Assembly (NCBI GenBank): GCA_017545595.1
Contig: JAFWLO010000010.1
Location: 1-64,000, forward strand
Origin: Candidatus Saccharimonadota bacterium
Lineage (GTDB): Bacteria > Patescibacteriota > Saccharimonadia > Saccharimonadales > Saccharimonadaceae
Direction of reading: 5' to 3'
Length of the DNA stretch: 64,000 nt
Position numbers and translations under genes: made by a program. Below, piece by piece: positions 41,203-50,733 of this stretch; position 1 is the stretch's first letter; each line of letters begins with the position of its first letter. The notes beneath the pieces are model-generated. The model searched no databases, had not been told where the DNA came from, and saw nothing but the letters and a program-made list of their open reading frames with translations.

Positions 41203-42870
41203 CTAAACTTTTCGTTTTTCTTTATAAAGTCTCAAATATTTTTCCGAATATTTTCTAATTTTCTCAGTTTGTTTTTTAAGTTTTCTTCTCCTTAAAACTT
41301 CCGCTACTACGAACGGAATCAAAATCGGAACATAAAGCAGAAAAACCCTCAGGTCTTTACTCGGAACAGAAAGTATAAAACTAGTTTGTTTGGAAAAATA
41401 ATTCATTACGACAATATGATAATCAAGCAAAAGTGTTGTAAATTTTACAACAATAAGTTGCAAGGGCTTTATAAAACTCCAAGGAATAAGCCCGGTTGCC
41501 CCAGTCAGGAAAACCAGCCCCATCGCAATCGGAATTGTGGGCAGAATCAAAAGATTCGCCACAAAAGAAATAATTGACAAACTCCCAAAAAAATATAGAA
41601 GTATCGGCGCGCACATGAGCGTTGCGGATAGTGTTGCGAGAAAAATCTGGGCGACCTCGTTCGGCTTTTTTCCGACTATATATTTCCCTCCGAACGTTTC
41701 TCCATAGAAAAATCGCACAACAATCGGACATAGGATAAGAATTCCGATAAACGACCCAAAAGAAAGTAGCCATCCAAGGTCAACAAGATACATTGGATTT
41801 AGAAGTAGCGTAATCGCCATAGCAATCAAAATTATTCTCCATCCCTCCGGCTTTCTTCCAAAAAACCATCCGAGGGTTCCAACAATCGTAACAATCGCTG
41901 CTCTCGTAATAGAGGCCGTCCAACCTATCATCGTCCCGAACAAAACTACAAAGATTAAACTAAAAAACATCCCAGAAAACCTAGAAATTTTCCCAAAATA
42001 TTTTCTAAAAAATCCTACAAGTATCCCGAGGTGTGTTCCGCTTGCGACAACAATATGAGAAAGCCCAACCAAGCTTAAAACTTCAAGAAGCTCTGTATCG
42101 AGTCCATTTTTAAGCCCAAGAAGGTATGCAAGCCCCAAGCTTGCCTCTCTCTCGCCTGTTTCATCAATCATTTCGAGAACTTCGGCTTTTTCTTCTATCT
42201 CGTTAGACTCGTCTAAATCTTCCTCAGAGTTGTTCTCGACTTGCTCTAAACCGCTTTCATTGAAAGATTTCTTTTTTTCTCCAACAATCCCGATTCGCAC
42301 TGATTTCGCGAACTCGTCTCGAAGCTTAACTAAACTATTTCTGTTCTCCGCTCGCTCAATTTTCTTGACCTCCGGATTCTTAAAGCTCGCCACAAATGCC
42401 CCGAATCCTTCCGAAACATTTCCACGAATTGTCAATATATCATCCCGCTCGATTTTATTGTCTAATTTTCCCGATAAATATATCACCCCGCGAATTTTTT
42501 CTCCAGAAATCTCCAGTGAGCTCAGCCTAACCTTCATTTCTTTTTCATCCGAATCAACATCTCCCTTCACTTTCCCCCGAACCTCAATTGTTTTCTCGTC
42601 AACCTCCTTAAAAAAATCTTGTCCAATAATTTCGCTAGAAACACGAAACAGCCCGAGCGTCGCCCCAGCTAAAATTCCAAACAAAATTATTATCTTTGTA
42701 GGTTTCCAAATTCCAAAAAACAAAAGAATCAAAGAAAATAGAACCCAATATATCGAAGTAAAAAATTTAACTCTAAAAACAACTCCGACTATAACCCCAA
42801 GAATAATCCCAGTCACGAATCCGATAAAAACTGCCGAAGGATGTATCCTATCAAGTAATTTTTTGGACAT
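41203..42870 (-). CDS. comEC: ComEC/Rec2 DNA-uptake channel
   Basis: 555-residue multi-pass protein with the competence domain: LGLKNGLDTELLEVLSLVGL, SHIVVASGTHLGILVG and MIGWTASITRAAIVTIVGTLG are family motifs. The N-terminal OB-fold (VRGKVKGDVDSDEKEMKV) is present; the C-terminal metallo-beta-lactamase domain of full ComEC (about 750 residues) is absent. A Glu/Asn-rich insertion (about residues 200-232) lies before the channel. With the prepilin-like gene at 53.7 kb this suggests natural DNA uptake, known to occur in Saccharibacteria as a nucleotide source. The 3' end is convergent with pyrG. Confidence 0.9.
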   Translation of the reverse strand: MSKKLLDRIHPSAVFIGFVTGIILGVIVGVVFRVKFFTSIYWVLFSLILLFFGIWKPTKIIILFGILAGATLGLFRVSSEIIGQDFFKEVDEKTIEVRGKVKGDVDSDEKEMKVRLSSLEISGEKIRGVIYLSGKLDNKIERDDILTIRGNVSEGFGAFVASFKNPEVKKIERAENRNSLVKLRDEFAKSVRIGIVGEKKKSFNESGLEQVENNSEEDLDESNEIEEKAEVLEMIDETGEREASLGLAYLLGLKNGLDTELLEVLSLVGLSHIVVASGTHLGILVGFFRKYFGKISRFSGMFFSLIFVVLFGTMIGWTASITRAAIVTIVGTLGWFFGRKPEGWRIILIAMAITLLLNPMYLVDLGWLLSFGSFIGILILCPIVVRFFYGETFGGKYIVGKKPNEVAQIFLATLSATLMCAPILLYFFGSLSIISFVANLLILPTIPIAMGLVFLTGATGLIPWSFIKPLQLIVVKFTTLLLDYHIVVMNYFSKQTSFILSVPSKDLRVFLLYVPILIPFVVAEVLRRRKLKKQTEKIRKYSEKYLRLYKEKRKV

Positions 42871-42902
42871 ATATAATATATATTATATGCTACAATAATA
42901 CT

Positions 42903-44831
42903 ATGCCGAAAAATAATGTTTCTCAAAAGTCTTCAAAAAAATCAAGCCCTTCCGGCGTTTCTAATTTTATCCGCAGTTGCATCTTTTTCTTACTAGTAGT
43001 TTTGTTCGCCTCATATATTTTTAATTTTTATCACACAGCCTCCCATGCCCTTGAGACCGTTCCACTTTCGAGCGTAATCTCTCGTGCAAACGACCCGAAC
43101 GGAAACATCTCTAAAATCACCGTTTCCGGAAACGAACTTAAAATCACGCTAAAAGACAAAGATTATCCGACCGAGAAGTCCCTAAAAGACCCCTCTGGGA
43201 CGCTCTACGAACAAGGTCTCGTCGATCACTGTTCTGACATAACAAATTCCGAAGCCCTCGCCTCCTGCAAGTCTAGCTATCCGACAATAGAATATGTCGA
43301 ATCTGCGGACGTCTGGGGAATTATTTTCGACGTCGCTCTCATCGTCGTTCCGATTCTCGCAATTGTTCTTTTCTTTTCCTACATGATGCGTCAGGCTCAA
43401 ACCATGAACAATCAAAACATCGGTTTTGGAAAGTCGAAGGCTCGCCTCTATGGTCCAGATAAAAAACGCATAACCTTCAAAGACGTCGCAGGGAACGAAT
43501 CCGCCAAACAAGATCTCCAAGAAATCGTCGATTTCTTAAAACATCCTAAAAAATACGAAACCCTCGGCGCAAAAATCCCTCGCGGAGTTCTTCTTGCAGG
43601 CGACCCAGGGACAGGGAAGACCCTCATGGCTCGCGCTGTCGCCGGAGAAGCGAACGTTCCTTTCTTTTCTATCTCGGGCTCCGAATTTGCTGAAATGTTC
43701 GTTGGGGTTGGCGCTTCACGTGTTCGCGACCTCTTCCAAAAGGCAAAGAAAAACGCTCCGTCAATTATTTTTATCGACGAAATCGACGCCGTTGCTCACA
43801 AACGCGATGCTCGTGGTGGTGCTGGGCGTGAAGATGAACAAACTTTGAATCAAATCCTCGTCGAAATGGACGGGTTCGATAACGAATCTGGCGTTATTGT
43901 CATCGCCGCGACGAACCGTGTTGATATGCTCGACAAGGCTCTTCTTCGCCCGGGACGTTTCGACCGTCATGTCAACGTTACTCTCCCCGAGAGAAAAGAT
44001 CGTCTAGAAATCTTAAAAGTTCACTTTAAAAACAAACCGACCGCGAAGGACGTCGATCTCGATAGTCTCGCCGCGAAAACCGCCGGAAGTGCTGGTGCCG
44101 ACCTCGCAAACATCGCCAACGAAGCTGCTATCGCGGCCGCGAGAAAAGGCGTGAAAGAAATTTCAAACAAAGAAGTGACGGAGGCCTTCGAACGTATCGC
44201 GATTGGGCCGGAGCGAAAGTCAAAAGTCATGAACGACCACGAAAGAAAAATCACCGCCTATCATGAAGCTGGCCACGCCATTGTCGGTCATGTTCTCCCC
44301 GATTCCGACCCTGTCCATAAAGTCACGATTATTCCTCGAGGGCGAACCGGCGGCGTAACCTGGTTCCTTCCCCCCGAAGATCGTAGTTATAAAAACATCT
44401 ATGAGCTAAAAGACATTCTCGCTCGCGCTATGGGCGGACGAATTGCCGAAAAAGTCATCTTCGGTGCCGAGGCCATCACGACTGGCGCTTCCTCCGACTT
44501 AAAACACGTTTCCGAAATCTCTAAAGAAATGATTCTTGAAGAGGGAATGGGAACAAAAACCCGCAACTTAGTTTTTCCCGACAATGCGACCGGATATTAT
44601 TCCATCACGACCGAAAAGCCATACAGTGAAAAAACCGCCGAACTCATCGACGAAGAAGTTAAAAACCTCGCCGAAGAAGCCGCGAAACGCGCCGAAATCA
44701 TTCTTAAATCCAACAAAAAGGTTCTCGACGCTCTTGCGAACGCTCTTCTTGAAAAAGAAACTCTCGAAGAAAAAGACCTCGAACCGATTCTAAAATCCGC
44801 GACTCTCCCCGATTCCGCAAAAAACTATTAG
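42903..44831 (+). CDS. ftsH: ATP-dependent zinc metalloprotease FtsH
   Basis: 642-residue membrane AAA protease. Two N-terminal membrane helices ([19 protein letters not shown] and [20 protein letters not shown]) enclose a periplasmic domain. AAA module: [19 protein letters not shown]-type [20 protein letters not shown] (in part). Zinc site: HEAGHA with the downstream acid. A TACAAT box ends 6 nt before the ATG. It is followed 9 bp later by a small membrane protein gene. Confidence 0.97.
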   Translation: MPKNNVSQKSSKKSSPSGVSNFIRSCIFFLLVVLFASYIFNFYHTASHALETVPLSSVISRANDPNGNISKITVSGNELKITLKDKDYPTEKSLKDPSGTLYEQGLVDHCSDITNSEALASCKSSYPTIEYVESADVWGIIFDVALIVVPILAIVLFFSYMMRQAQTMNNQNIGFGKSKARLYGPDKKRITFKDVAGNESAKQDLQEIVDFLKHPKKYETLGAKIPRGVLLAGDPGTGKTLMARAVAGEANVPFFSISGSEFAEMFVGVGASRVRDLFQKAKKNAPSIIFIDEIDAVAHKRDARGGAGREDEQTLNQILVEMDGFDNESGVIVIAATNRVDMLDKALLRPGRFDRHVNVTLPERKDRLEILKVHFKNKPTAKDVDLDSLAAKTAGSAGADLANIANEAAIAAARKGVKEISNKEVTEAFERIAIGPERKSKVMNDHERKITAYHEAGHAIVGHVLPDSDPVHKVTIIPRGRTGGVTWFLPPEDRSYKNIYELKDILARAMGGRIAEKVIFGAEAITTGASSDLKHVSEISKEMILEEGMGTKTRNLVFPDNATGYYSITTEKPYSEKTAELIDEEVKNLAEEAAKRAEIILKSNKKVLDALANALLEKETLEEKDLEPILKSATLPDSAKNY

Positions 44832-44840
44832 CCACATTTT

Positions 44841-45437
44841 ATGAAAAGAATAAAAATTCAAGACAAACATCGCATTGGTGCCGCCGCTTCACTTTTTCTT
44901 CTATCTGTTTTTATTATTGTTGGGTATTACTGGGTTTTTGACGGTCAGTTTGGAAATTTCAGTCTAACTTTCAGCAAATACGCCGCGAGAAGTCTCTGGA
45001 CAACCATTGTTTTTTCTATTACAAACATTTCTATTGCGCTTATTCTGCTCGATTTTGTTCGTGTTGCAAAAAACTATAACACACTGTTGTATATCGTCAT
45101 GTATGCTATCGTTGTTGGACTTTTCGGAATGTCTCTTTGTCCTGACGGACTTTTTAACGTCGGAAATCAAATCCATTGGACAGCCTTCGCGCACAATGTT
45201 TTCGCTGGAATAACTTTCACGGCGATGATTATTGCAAGTTTTATTGCGCTAAAAAGAAACTGGAAAACACTCCGTCGAACCATCCCGACCTCCATATATA
45301 TAATATATAGCCTTGCTTTCATGCTGACATTTTTCTTTGGTCTAAAATATTCCGTAAAATACGTCCTCCTCTGGGAAGTTCTTTTTCTGCTCGCCTTCTA
45401 CATCATTGCAGATTCAATAAAAACCCACGACACCTAA
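44841..45437 (+). CDS. six-helix membrane protein
   Basis: 198 residues with six predicted helices, for example AAASLFLLSVFIIVGYYWVF, IVFSITNISIALILLDFV, LLYIVMYAIVVGLFGMSLC and LLWEVLFLLAFYIIADSI. Topology and the CPDGLFNVGNQIHWTAFAHN loop resemble the DUF998 group, but the assignment is weak. It lies 9 bp after ftsH, so it is probably cotranscribed, and could be a substrate or regulator; I have no direct evidence. Confidence 0.75.
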   Translation: MKRIKIQDKHRIGAAASLFLLSVFIIVGYYWVFDGQFGNFSLTFSKYAARSLWTTIVFSITNISIALILLDFVRVAKNYNTLLYIVMYAIVVGLFGMSLCPDGLFNVGNQIHWTAFAHNVFAGITFTAMIIASFIALKRNWKTLRRTIPTSIYIIYSLAFMLTFFFGLKYSVKYVLLWEVLFLLAFYIIADSIKTHDT

Positions 45438-45450
45438 AAAGCCCAAACTC

Positions 45451-45882
45451 CTACTCGTGATGATATTTTCCGCCTCGAGAAATCTCTTGCGCTCGATAAA
45501 TCTGTTCCGCGACAATCAGCCTCGCTATCATGTGCGGAAACACAAGTTTGGAAAAGCTCCAAACAAAATCCGCTTTCTCACGGACTTCTTTAGAAACCCC
45601 ATACGCTCCGCCGATAATAATCACGACTTCCTTCGATTGATTGAAAGCCTCCTCTAACTTCTCAGAAAACTCCGGTGAAGAAATAATTTTTCCGCGTTCA
45701 TCCGCCACAATTACGTATCGCTCAGGGCTAAACGGCCATTTCTTTAAGTATTCGCCCAGTTTTTCTTCCTCGAAAAACTGCCATGTTATATCGAACGGCT
45801 TTCTGGCTCGTTTCTCATAATCCTGTATCAGTTGACCATACTCCCCCATATTTTTCTTTCCCCCTGCAATAATCCTAATCAT
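45451..45882 (-). CDS. rlmH: 23S rRNA (pseudouridine1915-N3)-methyltransferase RlmH
   Basis: 143-residue SPOUT methyltransferase. The knot signature is present: VIIIGGAYGVSKEVREKADFVWSFSKLVFPHMIARL (in part, the IGGAYG-SKLVFPH-RL combination is diagnostic), then EQIYRAQEISRGGKYHHE at the C-terminus. It methylates helix 69 of 23S rRNA. TATAAT ends 6 nt before the ATG; start regions of this gene and murJ are 37 bp apart and divergent. Confidence 0.96.
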   Translation of the reverse strand: MIRIIAGGKKNMGEYGQLIQDYEKRARKPFDITWQFFEEEKLGEYLKKWPFSPERYVIVADERGKIISSPEFSEKLEEAFNQSKEVVIIIGGAYGVSKEVREKADFVWSFSKLVFPHMIARLIVAEQIYRAQEISRGGKYHHE

Positions 45883-45919
45883 GCTCCCATTATACCGCTA
45901 AAAATGCTATAATTTTTCC

Positions 45920-47554
45920 ATGAAGATGAAGAAATTGAAGTTCAAATCCGTAGTGGCTATGGCAAACGCTAAGCTCTCGATAAAATCCGCAGCTATTCTT
46001 CTCGCCGGCTCGACGCTTGTCTCCGCTCTTCTCGGAATTTTTCGCGATCGACTTTTGAATTCCTATTATCTTAAAACTTATCCGACCGGAATTGACGCTT
46101 ACACTGCTGCCTTCACAATCCCCGATTTCATGTTCTTTATCCTAACTTCAGGCGCTCTCGCAGTCTCGTTCATCCCCGTCTTTAACGAACGATTGATGAA
46201 AGGGAATAAAAAATCCGCCTGGGACTTGTCCTCGTCTATCCTAAACTTAATGGCGCTCATCACCTTCGTTGCGAGCGTTCTCATCATGATTTTTGCTGGC
46301 CCGCTCGTCCGCTATATTGTCGGTCCTGGCCTCGACGAGTCTGGGACAATTCTCGCGATAAACATGATGCGGGTCATCGCGATTAATCCCTTTCTGTTTT
46401 CTATTTCCACCGTCATCTCCTCGATTCAGCAAGCTCTCGGTCGCTTCGTCTTCTATGCTCTCGCCCCCGCGCTTTATAACGTCGGTATCCTTATAGGAAT
46501 CACGGTTTTCACCGATGGAATTAACATTTTTGGCTTTCAACTTTTCGAAGGCGGAATCATGGGCGTCGCAATTGGCGTTGCCTTCGGTGCGGTTCTTCAG
46601 CTTTTAACTTCCCTCGTTGGACTTTTTGGCCTCGGCTTTGACTATCAATTCAAAATCGACTGGAAAAATCGTGGCTTCAGGAACGTTCTCAAACTCCTTC
46701 CTGCCCGCTCTCTCGACCAAGGAATCGACTATGTTAATACTATTATCAGCACAAACCTTTCTTCTCGCATGGGTGCCGGCGCTCTTCGCAGTTTTCAACA
46801 AGCCTCTAGTCTTCATCAAATGCCCGTTTCACTCATCGGCGTAGCGATTTCGACTGCTTTTTTCCCGCAATTAACCGAAGAACTCGGCGAAGGAAAAGAA
46901 GAAAAATTCAACGCGACTTTCCGAACCGCTTTGCGCATGATAATCTGGATTGCTCTCCCGATTTCCATCATCGCCTTCTTTGCGCGAGGCTATGTCGTCA
47001 GCTTTATTATGAATGGCGGTGATGCCCTCATTTCGACTATTCTCGGCTCTTTCGTTGTGGCGATTTTTGCTCAATCCGTCTTTCATATCGCTTCCAGAGG
47101 ATTCTACGCTTACCAAGACACAAAAACCCCGCTCCTCGTCAGCATTTTTGCTATCGGCTCGACCATTCTCCTCTCTGCGCTTTTCTATAAACTCGGTTAC
47201 GGTCCCGAAGGTCTCGGATGGGCGCAGAGTATTGGTGCTCTCGCAGAAATTATCGTTCTTCTTGTAATTTTGAATAGGCGTTCAAAAGGCTCTCTACTCG
47301 ATAAAACATTCTGGAAAAACGTCAAGAAGATGCTCTTCGCAGGGCTTGTTGCTGCCTGTGTATCTTATTCTATGACAAAATTTCTCCCTCTCATGTTCAA
47401 CGACAATTCCTTCATCTCAATTTTTCCAAAATTCTGTACGATTACTATCGTGAGTTTATCCTCCTATGTGGCGGCGAGTTATTTTCTTGACCTCGACGAA
47501 ACAAAACCCGTCGTCGAAAAACTCAAAAAAATCATTTTCCGCAACACAGAATAA
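45920..47554 (+). CDS. murJ: lipid II flippase MurJ
   Basis: 544-residue MATE-like flippase with about 14 helices. Signature regions are LLGIFRDRLLNSYYLKTY near the N-terminus, GALAVSFIPVFNE and the AFFPQLTEELGEGKEE loop. It moves lipid II to the outer face for the PBP at 13.2 kb. TATAAT ends 6 nt before the ATG. The first 12 residues are very basic (KMKKLKFKS). Confidence 0.95.
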   Translation: MKMKKLKFKSVVAMANAKLSIKSAAILLAGSTLVSALLGIFRDRLLNSYYLKTYPTGIDAYTAAFTIPDFMFFILTSGALAVSFIPVFNERLMKGNKKSAWDLSSSILNLMALITFVASVLIMIFAGPLVRYIVGPGLDESGTILAINMMRVIAINPFLFSISTVISSIQQALGRFVFYALAPALYNVGILIGITVFTDGINIFGFQLFEGGIMGVAIGVAFGAVLQLLTSLVGLFGLGFDYQFKIDWKNRGFRNVLKLLPARSLDQGIDYVNTIISTNLSSRMGAGALRSFQQASSLHQMPVSLIGVAISTAFFPQLTEELGEGKEEKFNATFRTALRMIIWIALPISIIAFFARGYVVSFIMNGGDALISTILGSFVVAIFAQSVFHIASRGFYAYQDTKTPLLVSIFAIGSTILLSALFYKLGYGPEGLGWAQSIGALAEIIVLLVILNRRSKGSLLDKTFWKNVKKMLFAGLVAACVSYSMTKFLPLMFNDNSFISIFPKFCTITIVSLSSYVAASYFLDLDETKPVVEKLKKIIFRNTE

Positions 47555-47579
47555 ACTGTTGTGATATAATATATTATAT

Positions 47580-48341
47580 ATGGAAAAATCTACTTCTTCC
47601 CGAGACAAAGAAAACCGCCCGCTCCTGATTGCTATTGTTGCAGTTGTTGCTCTTTTTATTGCTGGCGTAATTATTCTCCCTCGAATAAAGTCCGACTCTA
47701 AAAAATCCGAAGTTGACATTTCTTCTTATAGTGACCGAAACTACGCGACTGTTATTCCCGCGAACGAAGACAACGGAAACATCGGCGAGCATATAAAGGG
47801 CGACGAGTCTGCTCCCGTGACAATTTTCGAATACGCCGACTTTCAATGCTCTGGTTGCGCCAACTTCAACCCTTGGGCGAAAGAACTCCTGGAAGAATTT
47901 GACGGAAAGCTCCGCATCGTTTTCCGCTCCTTCCCTCTAAACATCCACCAAAACGCCATTGCTGCCTCTTCTGCCGCGGAAGCCGCTGGGCTTCAAGGCT
48001 ACTGGGAAGAATACGGTGATCTCCTCTTCGCAAACCAAGCCGAATGGTTTTACTCGACCGGAAGCAAGCGTACCGAACAGTTCGTCTCCTATTTTGAAGA
48101 AGTGACTGGCGGTTCCGGCGACGTAGAAAAATTCCGCTCCGACATGTCTTCTGAGAATGTTAAGAAAAAGGTTAATTTTGACTCCGCTATCGCTAAACAA
48201 CTCGAAATTTCCGCGACCCCAGCTTTCTTTGGAGAAGACGGTAACGAAATCGAATGGATAAAAAGTGACACTCAAACAAAGGCCGACACCTTAGATATCT
48301 TCCGCAACTACATAAACGAACAACTAAAACAGAAAAACTAA
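47580..48341 (+). CDS. DsbA-like thiol-disulfide oxidoreductase
   Basis: 253 residues: an N-terminal membrane anchor (LLIAIVAVVALFIAGVIIL, about 17-35) and a thioredoxin-fold domain with the CXXC site CSGC in YADFQCSGCANF. Later blocks RSFPLNIHQNAIAASSAAEA and the cis-Pro region ISATPAFF match DSBA-family proteins of CPR and Gram-positive bacteria. It should act on extracytoplasmic cysteines. A TATAAT box at 47565 is 9 nt before the ATG. Confidence 0.93.
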   Translation: MEKSTSSRDKENRPLLIAIVAVVALFIAGVIILPRIKSDSKKSEVDISSYSDRNYATVIPANEDNGNIGEHIKGDESAPVTIFEYADFQCSGCANFNPWAKELLEEFDGKLRIVFRSFPLNIHQNAIAASSAAEAAGLQGYWEEYGDLLFANQAEWFYSTGSKRTEQFVSYFEEVTGGSGDVEKFRSDMSSENVKKKVNFDSAIAKQLEISATPAFFGEDGNEIEWIKSDTQTKADTLDIFRNYINEQLKQKN

Positions 48342-48351
48342 AGAGGAAAAA

Positions 48352-49014
48352 GTGGCGGGCGTAAAACTTATAAACATCTCAAAAAGTTTTAAGAACAAAC
48401 AAGTTTTGACTTCTTTTAGCACTCTGATAAAAGACGGTGATTTTGTCATGATTACTGGCCCGAGTGGCTCAGGAAAGTCCACCCTCTTAAATATCATCGG
48501 CGGAATCGAAACTCCAGACTCTGGTGAAGTTATCCTCGGCGGAAAAAACATTCGAGGGCTGAAAGGGAAGGAAAGAACCGAACTCTATCGAAAATATGTC
48601 GGTTTCATTTTTCAAGGCTTCTATCTCGACAACAAACTCACTCTCGCCGAAAACATTTCTCTCCCAGGGATTTTCTCCAACATGCCTCAAAAGGCCCTAA
48701 ACGAGCGCACAAAAACCATCGCCAAGATCCTCGGCATCTCCGATTCCTTAAACAAGCACCCTTCCGAAGCTGCCGGCGGTCAGTCCGAACGCGCCTGCAT
48801 TGCCCGTGCACTGTTCTTAAGTCCTCGAATTATCCTCGCCGACGAACCCACTTCAAACCTCGATCCCGAAAGCGCCGAAAAAGTCCTTAAAATCCTCCAA
48901 GTTTTTCAAGAAAAAACTGATACGACCGTCGTTGTGGCCTCTCACGACGAAATGATTCGTCCCTTCGCAACAAAAATCATAAATCTCGGAGATACAACTT
49001 ATGAAGCTTATTAA
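48352..49014 (+). CDS. ABC transporter ATPase
   Basis: 220-residue ATPase starting with GTG at 48352 after AAGAGGA. Walker A GPSGSGKST; signature AAGGQSERACIARAL (the Leu-Ser of LSGGQ is replaced by Ala-Ala, an uncommon change); Walker B IILADEPTSNLD. LolD/MacB group. It lies 10 bp after the DsbA-like gene and overlaps the permease gene by 14 bp. Confidence 0.93.
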   Translation: MAGVKLINISKSFKNKQVLTSFSTLIKDGDFVMITGPSGSGKSTLLNIIGGIETPDSGEVILGGKNIRGLKGKERTELYRKYVGFIFQGFYLDNKLTLAENISLPGIFSNMPQKALNERTKTIAKILGISDSLNKHPSEAAGGQSERACIARALFLSPRIILADEPTSNLDPESAEKVLKILQVFQEKTDTTVVVASHDEMIRPFATKIINLGDTTYEAY

Positions 49015-50554
49015 TCTCGCAAAACTCGGCCATCGTCATCTAGTCTCTAGAAAAAAACAAAGTTTCTTAAGCATTTGTTCAACAGCGCTTCTCTTCGGCG
49101 TCCTTCTTGGGATTGTGTTTCTCCTCGAGGGCATGAAACAATCGTTTGTCTCTATCTCAAATAAAGTCGACGGGAAACCAGTTTATCTTGTCGCTGACAC
49201 CTGCAACAACGGCAACCGTTGCGTTGACTGGGCTGGAATTGAGTCTCTAACCAAGAAAAAACTTCAAAACAGCGAAGGAGAAATTGTCGGCGAACTAAAA
49301 GAATACCGCTCGGACCAAGCCTCTCTGAATGTCGTTGACGAAAAATTCGTCGAAAACCTAACCGAAGTAAACCTCGCCGAATACCCCGAAGGGACTCTCT
49401 TTAAGCTCGTCACCCTCGAACAGGCCGAAACACTCGCTAGCCACGACGGCTCTGAAGAGTTAAATACCTTCTCGACCATGAGGCAAAAAGTCTATTCCCC
49501 TGAAGAAATCGACGATCTCCGTTCGAAAGTCCTCGGAAAGGAGTTCACCGAAACATATTATATCGAAGTTGGTGACGAAGAAGTAGAATCCCTTCTTGAA
49601 GATCAATCCGCTGCCCATTCCGAAATCGAGGCTCTCCTCGGAGAAACTTCTCTCGAAGAGGTTGCGGAAGGGGAAGGGGACATAGAGAATGGAGAAGGGG
49701 TAACAACCGTCGAAAACCAGCCCGAATCTCCCGCGCCGACTTCTCTTCGCGAGCCGAGGACGCTCAAATACGTCGTCGCCGGAATAGTCGGTTCTGCCCC
49801 GACCCCGCCTGTTCTCTCGACTGGCTACACAGACGTCCGTATTCTCGACCTTATGTTGAATGAAATGGACGGCTCGACGGTCACGCCGAATCTCTTCATT
49901 TCCTCCCCGAAGAACAAATCCGCCTACGATTCTTCTCTTAATGCCGAAGATTTTAAGGTCTTCTCCTCCCCCATCATTCAATTCAATTCCGCGAAGTCCG
50001 CCGCCGAATTCTATTCCGCCGAGAACTGTGCTCTCGAGCAAAATTCCGCGAACTGCGCCGACTTTACTCTATTTGAGCTTGCCGGCAACCGCGTCGAAGC
50101 AAAAGAGGCTCTGATGAAAATCTATCGCGCCTTCGGCTATGACGAAATGGCTATCCTTCTTATTGCCATATCTATCTCTGTGTTTACGTTTGTTAGGTTG
50201 ATTGAAGAAAACGTTCAGTCGATTGCTCTCTATCGCTCCCTCGGCGCTTCGACCCTCGACGTCGTCACTATCCACTTCTTTTATCTTCTTGAACTTTCCT
50301 TCTTGACCGCGGTTCTCTCTGTAATTATCGCCGTCGGTATGGCCGTGTTTGTAAGCATCAAGGATGCCACGGCGCTGTCTAGCATCTTCAGCTCCATGTT
50401 TGCCGCGAAGCAGTCTCTTGGGATTATTCTCGGGATCGGTCCCGAAGCACTCAAAGTCTTCCTCTCCATCCTTCTCACCGCCCCGATTTGCTCGATTTTA
50501 AGTGTCGACCAATTCTCCTCTAAAAACATCGCAAAAAAGCTCAAAAAGAGCTAA
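49001..50554 (+). CDS. FtsX-like ABC permease
   Basis: 517 residues: one N-terminal helix (STALLFGVLLGIVFLLEGM), an extracytoplasmic region of about 330 residues rich in Glu, and three C-terminal helices beginning MAILLIAISISVFTFV. The coupling motif SIALYRSLGASTLDVVTIHF matches FtsX/MacB permeases. Partner of the ATPase just upstream. It may work with the DsbA-like protein in envelope assembly; this is inferred from the operon only. Confidence 0.9.
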   Translation: MKLINLAKLGHRHLVSRKKQSFLSICSTALLFGVLLGIVFLLEGMKQSFVSISNKVDGKPVYLVADTCNNGNRCVDWAGIESLTKKKLQNSEGEIVGELKEYRSDQASLNVVDEKFVENLTEVNLAEYPEGTLFKLVTLEQAETLASHDGSEELNTFSTMRQKVYSPEEIDDLRSKVLGKEFTETYYIEVGDEEVESLLEDQSAAHSEIEALLGETSLEEVAEGEGDIENGEGVTTVENQPESPAPTSLREPRTLKYVVAGIVGSAPTPPVLSTGYTDVRILDLMLNEMDGSTVTPNLFISSPKNKSAYDSSLNAEDFKVFSSPIIQFNSAKSAAEFYSAENCALEQNSANCADFTLFELAGNRVEAKEALMKIYRAFGYDEMAILLIAISISVFTFVRLIEENVQSIALYRSLGASTLDVVTIHFFYLLELSFLTAVLSVIIAVGMAVFVSIKDATALSSIFSSMFAAKQSLGIILGIGPEALKVFLSILLTAPICSILSVDQFSSKNIAKKLKKS

Positions 50555-50582
50555 ACCTCCTCCAAAATCCCGAAAATACCGA

Positions 50583-50670
50583 AAAACCGAACAAAACTAA
50601 AACCACGCTCCACCCCTGTAAAACCGAACAATACCTTAAAATAACCTTAAAGAAACCTTAAAATTAGCTT
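50583..50670 (+). repeat. dispersed intergenic repeat, copy 1
   Basis: A 56-bp exact core (50608-50663, containing CCACCCCTGTAAAACCGAAC) plus flanking similarity. It recurs at 53249-53338. It contains serial CCTTAAA units also seen near 4190-4230 and 6555-6590. Confidence 0.85.
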
Positions 50671-50674
50671 AAAA

Positions 50675-50704
50675 AATCCTGCTCGTCTTAAAGCAGGATT
50701 TATA
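50675..50704. terminator. bidirectional terminator between FtsX-like gene and aspS
   Basis: AATCCTGCT and AGCAGGATT form a perfect 9-bp stem with A-rich and T-rich flanks. Confidence 0.75.
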
Positions 50705-50733
50705 ATTCTAGTCCCTAATAATAGCTAAAAGTT